Of a stretch of 64,000 bases of DNA, positions 1 to 7,673 are shown one piece after another. Source of the stretch: Phyllobacterium myrsinacearum (lineage in GTDB: Bacteria; Pseudomonadota; Alphaproteobacteria; Rhizobiales; Rhizobiaceae); assembly GCF_002980555.1 (NCBI RefSeq), contig NZ_PVBT01000006.1, positions 306,846 to 370,845 of the forward strand, given 5' to 3'. A program made the position numbers and the translations under genes. Below the pieces are notes generated by a model. That model did no database searches. It was not told the DNA's origin and saw only the letters and a program-made list of their open reading frames with translations. The number at the start of each line of letters is the position of its first letter. The first letter of the stretch is position 1.

Positions 1-258
1 CGCAACAGGATCGATTATCGCGTGGCCTATAGCTGCGATACGGGCGGTGGGCTGAAAATAGCCGCGGTTTCTGGCCTTGCTATCGCCCCGCTGGCGCGCA
101 GCAATATTCCGCCGGGCTGCCGTGAACTGACCGATGCGGAGGGTTTCCCGGTCATTGATTCATCAAATGTGGTGCTGCGCCGCAATCCGCGGATGACGAG
201 CCCGGCAATTGACGGCATGGCCAAGGTGATCCGCGATGCGTTCCAGCCCATGGGGTGA
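1..258 (+). CDS. LysR-type transcriptional regulator, C-terminal fragment
   Basis: The reading frame is open from the first base to a TGA at 256-258, so only the last 85 residues of a gene starting outside the window are seen. The fragment has the end of a LysR substrate-binding domain: a Y-S-C-D-T segment, then a glycine-rich stretch and GLAIAPLARSNIP, the usual strand-turn pattern around the effector pocket, then a terminal helix (SPAIDGMAKVIRDAF). The helix-turn-helix region is missing, so target and effector cannot be judged. Family call is good; specific function unknown. Confidence 0.75.
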   Translation, partial: RNRIDYRVAYSCDTGGGLKIAAVSGLAIAPLARSNIPPGCRELTDAEGFPVIDSSNVVLRRNPRMTSPAIDGMAKVIRDAFQPMG

Positions 259-321
259 GCAATTCCCTAGGGAACCACTCTCTCGTGTCGAACCACGCAA
301 CGCGCGCCAATCATCGGCCAT

Positions 322-588
322 TCAGTGCGTGGTCATCCATTCGCGGGCTTCGCGCATGGCGGTCGCCAGATCGGCCTTGGTCATGGTTTTCACCAGTTCG
401 GCCCGCAGCTCCGCAGCCCGTTCGCTGCCTTTGATTGCAGCGATGTTGAACCATTTGTGTGCGGCGACATGATCAACGGCGCAGTCACGGCCCGTGGCAT
501 ACATGATGCCCATTTCGAAAAGGATGTCCGTTTCCGCGGTGCCGCCGACATGTCCGGCATCGATATTCTGAAGATCAAAGCGTGCCAT
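322..588 (-). CDS. Small Sel1-repeat-like protein
   Basis: An 88-residue protein starting MARFDLQNIDAGHVGG. I chose the ATG at 588 over an in-frame start at 690 because the extra N-terminus is polar and low complexity and a GGGAC stretch precedes 588 at a plausible distance. The core (ILFEMGIMYATGRDC..DHVAAHKWFNIAAIKGSERAAELR) matches one Sel1/TPR-like helix pair with its G-x-G-x-x-x-D and A-x-x-W-F-x-x-A-A positions. There is no signal peptide or membrane segment. Sel1 units usually mediate protein-protein contact; the partner is unknown. It stands alone between the LysR fragment and a 471-bp non-coding stretch. Confidence 0.65.
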   Translation of the reverse strand: MARFDLQNIDAGHVGGTAETDILFEMGIMYATGRDCAVDHVAAHKWFNIAAIKGSERAAELRAELVKTMTKADLATAMREAREWMTTH

Positions 589-983
589 TTTACCGAGTCC
601 CTGTTTAAACCGATAAGCCCTGTTAGACTTCTGAGAACCGCCTGATTTGTTTGTTTTGGCGTGCTCTTTCGATGTTTTCGAGAATGCCACACAGCCCTCA
701 AATTGCTGTTAAGGGGCATGATTAACTGGAGCCAAACAAAACAAAAACAACTGGTAAACTTCGGAATTCATTAAATATATCGCCCCAGCAATTGCAGGCA
801 TTTGGATCAAATTCGCTTAAAATGCCGTTATCCGATTTCAAGCCTTTGCTAACCAAGGCGCAGCTTCTTTTTGCCGGGCTTGCCTCCGTTCAGGCTTCAA
901 TCTCCCCACCGTTCCACGCCGCCCGGATGCAAAAAACCCCGGCCGCGAGCGCGCACAAGGCTTCCTTTCACGGTTTTTTTGAA

Positions 984-997
984 TTACGTTTACGTAA
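984..997. promoter_or_regulatory. Palindromic operator-like site TTACGT-TT-ACGTAA
   Basis: A perfect 6+6 inverted repeat with a 2-base spacer, 62 bases before the DUF2147 start. It is the only obvious regulatory structure in the 471-base gap 589-1059, which otherwise holds AT-rich sequence and no convincing ORF. A closely related palindrome lies upstream of the ETF-QO gene at 10936-10951. MerR-family LiuR regulators of proteobacteria recognise similar ACGT-centred palindromes; that link is inference. Confidence 0.4.
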
Positions 998-1059
998 GGG
1001 ACATGCAGATGGACGAGGAGAGATCCCATTTGCCGCACAACCCTTATCGGGAGGAACAT

Positions 1060-1407
1060 ATGAATCGCAAACTCTTATTGGCATGCGCCGGCGTCGTATT
1101 GATGGCAGGTCCGGCACTGGCCCAAGAACCGATCGTCGGAACGTGGAAGCGGCCGACCGGCACGCTTATCCAATACTCGTCCTGCGGAGCGGACAAGTAT
1201 TGCGGCACGGTGCTGACCGGTGAATACAAAGGCAAGTCCATCGGTGAAATGTCCGGCAAGGGCGGAACCTATAAGGGGCAGGTCAACAAGCTCGACGAGG
1301 GCAAGACCTATAATGGCAAGGCCAGCGTCAGCGGCAACACCCTGTCACTGTCCGGCTGCGTTCTGGGCGGGCTCATCTGCAAGAGCGAAAGCCTGACACG
1401 CCAGTAA
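1060..1407 (+). CDS. DUF2147 family secreted protein
   Basis: A 115-residue protein. The start at 1060 is fixed by GGGAGGAAC directly upstream. Residues 1-21 are a clear signal peptide ending in GPALAQ. The mature part opens with IVGTWKRPTGTLIQY and carries the cysteines of the DUF2147 pattern (SSCGADKYCG near the start, SGCVLGGLIC near the end). Family members are exported and of unknown biochemical role. A strong terminator follows at 1423. The gene is monocistronic and converges on the beta-lactamase gene. The length is at the short end for the family. Confidence 0.75.
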   Translation: MNRKLLLACAGVVLMAGPALAQEPIVGTWKRPTGTLIQYSSCGADKYCGTVLTGEYKGKSIGEMSGKGGTYKGQVNKLDEGKTYNGKASVSGNTLSLSGCVLGGLICKSESLTRQ

Positions 1408-1422
1408 TTTTCAAACCACTGC

Positions 1423-1461
1423 CCCCTGCGGGAGCGCACGGCTCCCGCAGGGGTTTGTTTG
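1423..1461 (+). terminator. Intrinsic terminator after the DUF2147 gene
   Basis: A perfect 13-bp stem (1423-1435 with 1441-1453) with loop GCACG, followed by TTTGTTTG. It lies between two convergent genes and may also stop transcription from the beta-lactamase side, although the T-tract on that strand is poor. Confidence 0.85.
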
Positions 1462-1467
1462 TCCGTG

Positions 1468-2352
1468 TCAGATATGGTCCGCAACGAGGCGCGCCACCTT
1501 CTGATGAATGAGGTTGCGGCTGTCCGGCGTCCCCTTGGGATCATAGAGATAGACGGTCAGCACAATGGGCTTGCGATCAGGCGGCCAGATCACCGCAACG
1601 TCATTGGCCATGCCGCTGTCGCTGGTTCCAGTCTTGTCGCCGACCTTCCAGTCTTTTGGCAGCCCTGCCCGCAGACGCTTGTCACCAACCTTGTTGCCGA
1701 CCAGCCAATCGGTGAGCTGCTTGCGCGACGGTTCCGACAGGGCGGTCCCGAGAACGGTCTTTTCCAGATTTTCACGCATGGCGGCGGGCGTCGTTGTATC
1801 TCTCGGATCGCCGGGTTTGGCTTCATTGAGTTCAGGCTCGCGCCGGTCCAGCCGGCTGATCGTATCACCCAGACTGCGCGCATAATCCGTCATCCCCTGC
1901 GATCCGCCCAGCGCATCGAGCATCAGGTTTCCAGCAGCATTGTCGCTCCAGGTGATGGCCGCCTCGCAAATAGCCGAAAGCGTCATGCCGTCGGCCACAT
2001 GCTTTTCGGTAACGGGTGAATAGGTCACAAGATCGGACTTCCCATATCGGATGACCCGGTCGAGTTTCTCCTTCTTCTGATCCACCCGTGAAAGAATGGC
2101 AGCGGCGGCAAAGAACTTGAACGTGCTGCACATGGCAAACAACTCTTTCTCGCGGTAGCCGATGCGTTTACCGCTGCCCGTATCGTGCACCGAAACCCCA
2201 AGGCGCGCACCGCTTGCCTTCTCCAGGTCTTTGAACGCGGTTTCGAAATCCCATTCCTGCGCCGCGCCGGCCGACCTGATCGGCAGCGACAGAGCCGGAA
2301 CAACCAGCATCGACCCAACAAGTGCAGCGCGGCGTGTAATATGACCTGACAT
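1468..2352 (-). CDS. bla: Class A beta-lactamase
   Basis: A 294-residue periplasmic serine beta-lactamase that hydrolyses beta-lactam antibiotics. All catalytic motifs are present: S76-T-F-K79 (Ambler S70xxK73), S136-D-N138 (SDN loop), E172-P-E-L-N176 (Glu166 motif) and K240-T-G242. C75 corresponds to Ambler Cys69, but the Cys238 partner seen in carbapenemases such as KPC is absent (KTGTSDSGMAND), so the carbapenemase-type disulphide cannot form. The N-terminus has a twin arginine (HITRRAALVGS) before the hydrophobic segment, suggesting possible Tat export. GGAGATGGAGATGAAGC precedes the ATG. No AmpR-type regulator is adjacent; the divergent neighbour is an SRPBCC gene. Substrate spectrum cannot be predicted. 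Confidence 0.92.
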   Translation of the reverse strand: MSGHITRRAALVGSMLVVPALSLPIRSAGAAQEWDFETAFKDLEKASGARLGVSVHDTGSGKRIGYREKELFAMCSTFKFFAAAAILSRVDQKKEKLDRVIRYGKSDLVTYSPVTEKHVADGMTLSAICEAAITWSDNAAGNLMLDALGGSQGMTDYARSLGDTISRLDRREPELNEAKPGDPRDTTTPAAMRENLEKTVLGTALSEPSRKQLTDWLVGNKVGDKRLRAGLPKDWKVGDKTGTSDSGMANDVAVIWPPDRKPIVLTVYLYDPKGTPDSRNLIHQKVARLVADHI

Positions 2353-2501
2353 GCTTCATCTCCATCTCCGACATCGTGAATCGCAAGGCGGTCCTTGCCG
2401 GAGCGGAAACTGATGCCAGATGTGGCGCTTTCCAAGGAAAATGTGTGACGCAAAAAAGTGAGCCCCGGCAATGTTGACCTTGGCAAAATCAAAGTGTAAT
2501 A

Positions 2502-2531
2502 AACCATCAGGTTATTTAACCTATCAGTTAT
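2502..2531. promoter_or_regulatory. Operator-like repeat upstream of the SRPBCC gene
   Basis: The site contains the inverted repeat AGGTTA-TT-TAACCT (2509-2522) flanked by two near-direct copies of ACC(T)ATCAG(G)TTA. It lies 36-65 bases before the SRPBCC start and in the region shared with the divergent beta-lactamase gene. SRPBCC/AHSA1 genes are often paired with ArsR-family repressors that bind such AT-rich dyads. No ArsR gene is visible in the window, so the regulator would have to act in trans. Confidence 0.45.
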
Positions 2532-2566
2532 GAGCAAACGGTTCGCCACAGGGAGCAAGAGCAATC

Positions 2567-3043
2567 ATGACCGCAGCGCTGGCCCGCAGAGACAATGATC
2601 ACGAACTGACAATCGTCCGGATCCTCGATGCACCTGTAGCGCTTGTCTTCAAGGCATGGTCGCAGCCGGAACATGTCATGCGCTGGTGGGGACCGAAGAA
2701 TTTCACCTGCCCGAGCTGCCAGATGGATTTCAAAGAGGGCGGCGCCTATCGCTCGTCCATCCGCTCTCCCGATGGCGAGGAGGCCTGGATGGTCGGCCAC
2801 TACACGCAAATCGTCGAGCCGGAGCGGATCGTCTTCACCTTTGCCTGGGAGGACACCGACGGACTGCAGGGGCCGCAGACACTGGTGACGGTCACCCTGA
2901 GCGCACAGGGACAACGCACAAAGCTCGTCTTCCACCAGGCACCGTTCGATTCCGCCGAAGATCGGGATTCGCATCAGAATGGCTGGACCGAATGCATGCA
3001 GCGCCTGGAAGCCTATGTCGAGCCGCTGGGCCGCCCCCACTGA
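2567..3043 (+). CDS. SRPBCC (AHSA1/START-like) domain protein
   Basis: A 158-residue cytoplasmic protein that is one SRPBCC fold. It begins ELTIVRILDAPVALVFKAWSQPEHVMRWWGP, the usual first strand and two helices of the AHSA1 branch, and ends in a long amphipathic helix (NGWTECMQRLEAYVEP). These proteins bind hydrophobic ligands in a cavity; the ligand here is unknown. It is first in a run of three plus-strand genes (SRPBCC, DUF899, GFA) separated by 59 and 19 bases, each with its own Shine-Dalgarno, probably one transcript under the operator at 2502. Confidence 0.85.
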   Translation: MTAALARRDNDHELTIVRILDAPVALVFKAWSQPEHVMRWWGPKNFTCPSCQMDFKEGGAYRSSIRSPDGEEAWMVGHYTQIVEPERIVFTFAWEDTDGLQGPQTLVTVTLSAQGQRTKLVFHQAPFDSAEDRDSHQNGWTECMQRLEAYVEPLGRPH

Positions 3044-3102
3044 CGGACATATACCCTGCCTATGGACTGATTATCGCTGGAGCCAATATCGAGGAGGAAA
3101 CG

Positions 3103-3891
3103 ATGAACACCCATGCAACCCCTGACGGCCGCAAGGTCGTTTCCCGCGCCGAGTGGGACAAGGCCAGAAAGGCCTTTCTGCTGAAGGAAAAGGCGTTCAC
3201 CAGACAGCGCGATGCCCTGAACCGCGAGCGCCGTGCGCTTCCGATGGTGCAGATCGAAAAGGATTATGTGTTCGAGGGGCCGGAGGGCAAACTTAGCCTG
3301 TCCGATCTCTTCGCGGGCCGCCGCCAGCTGATCGTCTATCATTTCATGCTGGGACCGGGCGAAGGCCAAGGATGCCCCGGTTGCTCCTTCCTTGCCGACA
3401 GCATCGGCAATCTGGCGCACCTGCACGCCCGTGACACCACGCTGGTGGTTGTATCGCGCGCGCCCCTCGCCGAAATCGAAGCCTACAGGAAACGCATGGG
3501 CTGGACATTCCCGTGGGTGTCGTCTCACGGCAGCGATTTCAACTATGATTTTCACGTGACATTGGATGAGGCCGTCATGCCGCCCGTCTACAACTACACA
3601 ACGGCCGAGGAATATGAACGCAAGGGCATGCCCTGGTTCATGCGGGGCGAGCAGCCCGGAACAAGCGTCTTCCTGCGCGACGGCGATACGGTCTACCACA
3701 CCTATTCAAGTTATGGCCGCGGCGGCGACCTGCAGCTGGGCACCTACAACTATCTCGACCTGACGCCGCTCGGCCGGCAGGAGGGCTGGGATGGCACGCC
3801 CGATCTCGACGGCCTCGGCAAGAACTGGGTCAAGCGCCATGACGAATATGCCGGCACGGCCAAATCCGCCGATGACGCGTGCTGCCACTGA
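3103..3891 (+). CDS. DUF899 thioredoxin-like protein
   Basis: A 262-residue protein. GAGGAGGAAACG fixes the start at 3103; an upstream in-frame extension exists but lacks a good start. It has the DUF899 layout: an N-terminal helical segment (SRAEWDKARKAFLLKEKAF..RDALNRERRALPMV), then a thioredoxin-like fold containing LIVYHFMLGPG and a C91-P-G-C94 motif, then the family signature FPWVSSHGSDFNYDFHV. The C-terminus ends DDACCH. Proteins of this family are predicted cytosolic redox proteins, often next to SRPBCC or GFA genes as here. The substrate is unknown. Confidence 0.85.
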   Translation: MNTHATPDGRKVVSRAEWDKARKAFLLKEKAFTRQRDALNRERRALPMVQIEKDYVFEGPEGKLSLSDLFAGRRQLIVYHFMLGPGEGQGCPGCSFLADSIGNLAHLHARDTTLVVVSRAPLAEIEAYRKRMGWTFPWVSSHGSDFNYDFHVTLDEAVMPPVYNYTTAEEYERKGMPWFMRGEQPGTSVFLRDGDTVYHTYSSYGRGGDLQLGTYNYLDLTPLGRQEGWDGTPDLDGLGKNWVKRHDEYAGTAKSADDACCH

Positions 3892-3910
3892 TTTGCCCAG
3901 GAGCTATCCG

Positions 3911-4315
3911 ATGAAAAAAACCTATCATGGCAGCTGTCATTGCCAGGCCGTGCGTTTCGTATGCAGCATCGATCTCGATGCCGGTACGAGCAAATGCAAT
4001 TGCTCGTTCTGCGGCAAGCTGCGGTTCTGGAAAGCCTTTATCGGCGGCGATGCGCTACAGATTCTCGCAGGGGCTGACAATCTCACGCAATATCAGTTCG
4101 GCAGCAAGACCATCACGCATTCCTTCTGCAGGACCTGCGGCGTCAAGCCGTTCGGACAGGGCAATCTGGAGGTGATGGGCGGGCCGTTCTATGCCGTCAA
4201 CCTGTCCGTTCTCGATGACCTTTCGCTGGAGGAGCTGCTGGCGGCCCCATTGGAATATCAGGACGGCCTGCACGACAACTGGGAAGAGGCGCCGGCAGAA
4301 ATCCGGCACCTGTAA
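3911..4315 (+). CDS. GFA/CENP-V domain zinc protein
   Basis: A 134-residue protein with the GFA family cysteine pattern: GSCHC near the N-terminus, KCNCSFCGK in the middle and SFCRTCGV after it, the ligands of two zinc ions. The family is named for glutathione-dependent formaldehyde-activating enzyme, but many members have no proven activity, so a formaldehyde role is not claimed. AGGAG lies 7 bases before the start. It ends the SRPBCC-DUF899-GFA operon and is followed by a bidirectional terminator. Confidence 0.85.
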   Translation: MKKTYHGSCHCQAVRFVCSIDLDAGTSKCNCSFCGKLRFWKAFIGGDALQILAGADNLTQYQFGSKTITHSFCRTCGVKPFGQGNLEVMGGPFYAVNLSVLDDLSLEELLAAPLEYQDGLHDNWEEAPAEIRHL

Positions 4316-4324
4316 CATCATGAG

Positions 4325-4360
4325 AAATCCCCGGGATTGCAGCGGCAAATCCGGGGATTT
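4325..4360. terminator. Bidirectional terminator-like hairpin
   Basis: AAATCCCCGG (4325-4334) pairs perfectly with CCGGGGATTT (4351-4360) around a 16-base loop. The A/T flanks serve both strands between the convergent GFA and glutathione transferase genes. Confidence 0.65.
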
Positions 4361-4386
4361 GACGATTTTCTGCAGCTGCTTGCCGG

Positions 4387-5088
4387 TCAGCGCGCCCGTT
4401 GGCCGAACAGGATTTTCTGCGCTTCCTTGTCGTCGGCAAGATTACGGCGTGCTTCCTTGCCCAGATCCCTGCCCCTTTGAACAGCCGGCCGTGCAGCTAC
4501 GGCCTCGAACCAGCGCTTGAGATTGGGAAAATCATTGAGATCCTGCCCCTGATTGGCGTAGGAGACAACCCAGCCGAATGACGCCATATCGGCGATGGAA
4601 TAGTCACCGGCAAGATAGTCCCGGCCTTCCAGACGCCGGTTCATCACGCCATAAAGACGGTTGACCTCGTTGGTGTAGCGGTTGATGCCGTATTCGATCT
4701 TTTCAGGCGCATATTGCCGGAAATGATGTGCCTGCCCCGCCATCGGGCCGAGGCCGCCGACCTGCCAGAACAGCCACTCTTCCACGGCGACGCGCTTGCG
4801 CTCGTCCTGCGGATAGAACTTGCCGAACTTGCGGCCGAGATATTGCAGGATGGCACCGGATTCAAACACGGAGATCGGCTCACCGCCCGGCCCTTCCGGG
4901 TCGATGATCGCGGGCATGCGATTGTTGGGCGCGATCTTGAGGAATGACGGTTCGAATTGCTCGCCCTTGCCGATATTGACCAGCTTGAGATCGTAGGGAA
5001 CCCCAAGCTCTTCCAGCATGATGGAAATTTTCCAGCCGTTGGGTGTCGGCCAATAATAGAGTTCAATCGGCTTCGTCTGCGTCGTCAT
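4387..5088 (-). CDS. Glutathione S-transferase family protein (YfcG/YghU-like)
   Basis: A 233-residue cytosolic protein. The N-terminal thioredoxin fold (residues ~8-90) has YYWPTPNGWKISIMLEEL in place of a catalytic Ser/Tyr-Cys box, then NNRMPAIIDPEG with the cis-proline and VFESGAILQYL, the glutathione gamma-glutamyl site. The helical C-terminal domain holds YSIADMASFGWV, the GST N-capping box. The T-P-N-G-W start resembles the nu class (YfcG, YghU), which act as glutathione disulphide-bond reductases. Substrate unproven. CGGGAGAT precedes the ATG. It diverges from amn across 169 bases. Confidence 0.88.
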   Translation of the reverse strand: MTTQTKPIELYYWPTPNGWKISIMLEELGVPYDLKLVNIGKGEQFEPSFLKIAPNNRMPAIIDPEGPGGEPISVFESGAILQYLGRKFGKFYPQDERKRVAVEEWLFWQVGGLGPMAGQAHHFRQYAPEKIEYGINRYTNEVNRLYGVMNRRLEGRDYLAGDYSIADMASFGWVVSYANQGQDLNDFPNLKRWFEAVAARPAVQRGRDLGKEARRNLADDKEAQKILFGQRAR

Positions 5089-5257
5089 ATCGATCTCCCG
5101 GGAGCAAAGTCTATCCGGTCAAACATAGGTGCCCGATGCCCGATCGCAATAGCCGGAACCCGATTTTCGCGGACTTTGACGGGAGCTCTGAAACGAATTG
5201 AAATTTCAGGCTTTTTGCCATCTCCCAACTGACATCCGTTTTCACTATATTAAGGGC

Positions 5258-6766
5258 ATGAACAATCGAATCGGAACAAAGAAACCCGTCGCCATCAGCA
5301 TGCCGCCCCATGTTGAACCAGAGGAATTTACCGACGCGAAAGCCGCCGTACAGGCGCTGATCGCCCTTTACGAACGGAACACGCAGTTTCTGCGCGATGG
5401 CTTCGACAGGGTCGCCAAGGGCGAAGTGGAGAACAACACCCATTTTCGCGCCTTCTATCCGGAAGTGCGCCTGTCCACATCAAGCTATGCGCAGATCGAC
5501 TCCCGCCTTGCCTTCGGCCACGTCTCTGCGCCCGGCCAGTACTCTGCCAACATCACCCGGCCAGACCTTTTTGAAAACTATCTGGAAGAACAGATCAGGC
5601 TGCTGATCCGCAATCATGGCGGCCCGGTGACCGTACAGGAATCGACCACGCCGATCCCCATTCACTTTGCCTTCCTCGAAGGCACCTATGTGGAATCCTC
5701 GGTCGCCGATGCATTTCAGCGCCCGCTGCGCGATCTCTTCGACGTTCCCGATCTCAACGCTACGGACGACCGGATCGTCAATGGCGAGTATGAGACCGAC
5801 GATATTGACGGGATCATGCCGCTATCGCCGTTCACGGCGCAGCGCGTGGACTATTCCCTGCATCGCCTGTCGCACTACACCGCGACCCGCCCGGTGCATT
5901 TCCAGAACTATGTCCTCTTCACCAACTATCAGTTCTACATCGACGAGTTCTGTGCCCTGGCGCGGCGGCTGATGGCCGAGGGCGGCGGCGGCTACGAGCG
6001 GTTCATCGAGCCGGGCAACCTGATCACCGAAGCCGGTGACGATGCACCGACGTCGGGCGTACCGATTGGACGGCTGCCGCAAATGCCTGCCTATCATCTG
6101 GCGAAGAAAGACAATGCCGGCATCACCATGGTCAATATCGGCGTCGGCCCGTCCAACGCCAAGACCATCACGGACCACATCGCCGTTCTACGGCCGCATG
6201 CATGGCTGATGCTCGGCCATTGCGCCGGGCTGCGCAACACGCAGGCGCTCGGCGACTATGTGCTGGCCCATGCCTATGTGCGTGAGGATCACGTGCTTGA
6301 CGACGACCTGCCGGTCTGGGTACCGATCCCGGCGCTGGCTGAAGTGCAGGTAGCGCTCGAACAGGCGGTCGCTGAAGTCACCGGACTTGAGGGCTACGAC
6401 CTGAAGCGCATCATGCGCACGGGTACGGTTGCCACCATCGACAACCGCAACTGGGAACTGCGCGACCAGCGCGGACCGGTGAAGCGGCTGTCGCAATCGC
6501 GCGCCATTGCACTCGACATGGAATCGGCAACCATTGCCGCCAACGGCTTCCGCTTCCGCGTGCCCTATGGAACGCTGCTGTGCGTCTCCGACAAACCGCT
6601 GCATGGCGAATTGAAGCTGCCGGGCATGGCAACGGAGTTCTACAAGCGTCAGGTCGCCCAGCATTTGCAGATCGGTATTCGCGCCCTGGAGAAGCTGGCG
6701 GAAATGCCGCCGGAAAAACTGCACTCGCGCAAGTTGCGCAGCTTCTTCGAGATGGCCTTTCAGTAG
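5258..6766 (+). CDS. amn: AMP nucleosidase
   Basis: A 502-residue enzyme that hydrolyses AMP to adenine and ribose 5-phosphate. The start at 5258 follows AAGGGC; a further in-frame ATG at MPPHVEPEEF is also possible. The N-terminal ~200 residues are the AMP nucleosidase-specific domain; the C-terminal part is a nucleoside-phosphorylase fold with MVNIGVGPSNAKTITDHIA, WLMLGHCAGLR and the ALDMESATIAANG signature whose Met-Glu contacts ribose. Its length fits the family. It stands alone; the tiny-ORF array begins 84 bases after its stop. Confidence 0.93.
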   Translation: MNNRIGTKKPVAISMPPHVEPEEFTDAKAAVQALIALYERNTQFLRDGFDRVAKGEVENNTHFRAFYPEVRLSTSSYAQIDSRLAFGHVSAPGQYSANITRPDLFENYLEEQIRLLIRNHGGPVTVQESTTPIPIHFAFLEGTYVESSVADAFQRPLRDLFDVPDLNATDDRIVNGEYETDDIDGIMPLSPFTAQRVDYSLHRLSHYTATRPVHFQNYVLFTNYQFYIDEFCALARRLMAEGGGGYERFIEPGNLITEAGDDAPTSGVPIGRLPQMPAYHLAKKDNAGITMVNIGVGPSNAKTITDHIAVLRPHAWLMLGHCAGLRNTQALGDYVLAHAYVREDHVLDDDLPVWVPIPALAEVQVALEQAVAEVTGLEGYDLKRIMRTGTVATIDNRNWELRDQRGPVKRLSQSRAIALDMESATIAANGFRFRVPYGTLLCVSDKPLHGELKLPGMATEFYKRQVAQHLQIGIRALEKLAEMPPEKLHSRKLRSFFEMAFQ

Positions 6767-6883
6767 TAGAGTAGGCTTTCTATCGGCGGGTTGCCCACCA
6801 AACCGGGCAAATCCTGCTTGGAAACGAAACCAAAATACGTTATTCTTCTGGAGTGGAGATGGACTTTCGCCCACCTCCTTTTT

Positions 6884-6973
6884 CTAGATCGTGAATTGAA
6901 CCCGGATGACCAGCGTCCAGCTAGTCCGGGTTCTTTTCACTTCCAGTGTGATGCTCAGCGGCAGATACCACAT
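6884..6973 (-). CDS. Tiny ORF copy 1 (29 aa, MWYLPL family)
   Basis: Encodes MWYLPLSITLEVKRTR followed by TSWTLVIRVQFTI. A near-consensus Shine-Dalgarno, GGAGGTGA, lies just before the ATG. Two runs of alternating hydrophobic and polar residues (L-S-I-T-L-E and W-T-L-V-I-R-V-Q-F) flanking a basic KRTRTS turn suggest an amphipathic beta-hairpin; this is inference. Against copy 4, codons 1-18 differ at seven synonymous sites and one conservative Val/Met site, so the reading frame looks selected. I do not recognise the family and assign no function. Confidence 0.6.
   Translation of the reverse strand: MWYLPLSITLEVKRTRTSWTLVIRVQFTI
6899..6936 (+). terminator. Terminator-like hairpin downstream of amn
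   Basis: On the plus strand AACCCGGA (6899-6906) pairs with TCCGGGTT (6925-6932) and is followed by CTTTT. The same DNA lies inside tiny ORF 1 on the other strand. Equivalent hairpins occur in copy 2 (7294-7332, followed by seven Ts) and copy 3 (7689-7726). They could stop amn transcripts, or simply reflect the repeat's own structure. Confidence 0.4.
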
Positions 6974-7073
6974 CGCGTCACCTCCAGTTTTGAGAGCAAG
7001 GCCATTGCTATGGTCGGGTGGCCCATCCTCCCGATGCACCGGCTGGCTCGGTGCATGCTGCTTCACTCTCAAA
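6974..7073 (-). promoter_or_regulatory. Structured leader of tiny ORF 1
   Basis: The 5' arm TTTGAGAGT (7065-7073) pairs with GCTCTCAAA (6989-6997), which ends four bases before the GGAGG at 6981-6985. Inside are hairpin A (7036-7054, stem GCACCG/CGGTGC) and hairpin B (7014-7034, TCGGG/CCCGA around a loop containing GATGGGCC). After the stop codon, 6855-6878 forms a 10-bp stem capped by GAAA. Confidence 0.6.
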
Positions 7074-7278
7074 TGCCTGCGTGACGGGCACCTTTGCAAA
7101 TTCCACGAAAACAGCAACGAATACAGGGTTGAGCGCTGAGAAGCTCTGCATTTCACGGTTGTTGCAGCAGGCCGTTTTGAAGTGATAGGCGGATCATCGA
7201 CGGAAAATCGGCTTGGAATTTGGGCCAGAATACCGTATTCTTCTGGAGTGGAGATGGGCTTTCACCCACCTCCTTTTT

Positions 7279-7368
7279 CTAGGATATGAAATGAACCCGG
7301 AGGATCAGTGACCAGCTGCTCCGGGTTTTTTTCATTTCCAGCGTGATGCTCAGCGGCAGATACCACAT
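7279..7368 (-). CDS. Tiny ORF copy 2 (29 aa, MWYLPL family)
   Basis: Encodes MWYLPLSITLEMKKTR followed by SSWSLILRVHFIS, with the same GGAGGTGA ribosome site. It differs from copy 1 mainly after codon 11. On the opposite strand the ORF contains AACCCGGAG/CTCCGGGTT followed by seven Ts, which looks like an intrinsic terminator for plus-strand transcripts. Confidence 0.6.
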   Translation of the reverse strand: MWYLPLSITLEMKKTRSSWSLILRVHFIS

Positions 7369-7468
7369 CGCGTCACCTCCAGTTTTGAGAGCAAGGCCAT
7401 TGCCATGGTCGGGTGGCCCATCCTCCCGATGCACCGGCTGGCTCGGTGCATGCTGCTTCACTCTCAAA
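7369..7468 (-). promoter_or_regulatory. Structured leader of tiny ORF 2
   Basis: Same layout as leader 1, shifted by exactly 395 bases: outer arm 7460-7468, hairpins A and B, inner arm ending just before the ribosome site. The post-ORF hairpin at 7250-7273 has the closing pair T.G where copy 1 has C-G, so pairing is kept. Confidence 0.6.
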
Positions 7469-7673
7469 TGCCTGCGTGACAGGCACCTTTGCAAATTCCA
7501 CGAAAACAGCAACGAATGCAGGGTTGAGCGCTGAGAAGCTCTGCATTTCACGGTTGTTGCAGCAGGCTGTTTTGAAGTGATAGGCGGATCATCGACGGAA
7601 AATCGGCTTGGAATTTGGGCCAGAATACCGTATTCTTCTGGAGTGGAGATGGGCTTTCACCCACCTCCGTTTT

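Noticed and set aside
6884-7156. 90-residue version of tiny ORF 1 starting upstream
   Set aside because: The upstream part runs through the structured leader and is not supported by the plus-strand copies, which have a different upstream frame; the ATG after GGAGGTGA is the better start.
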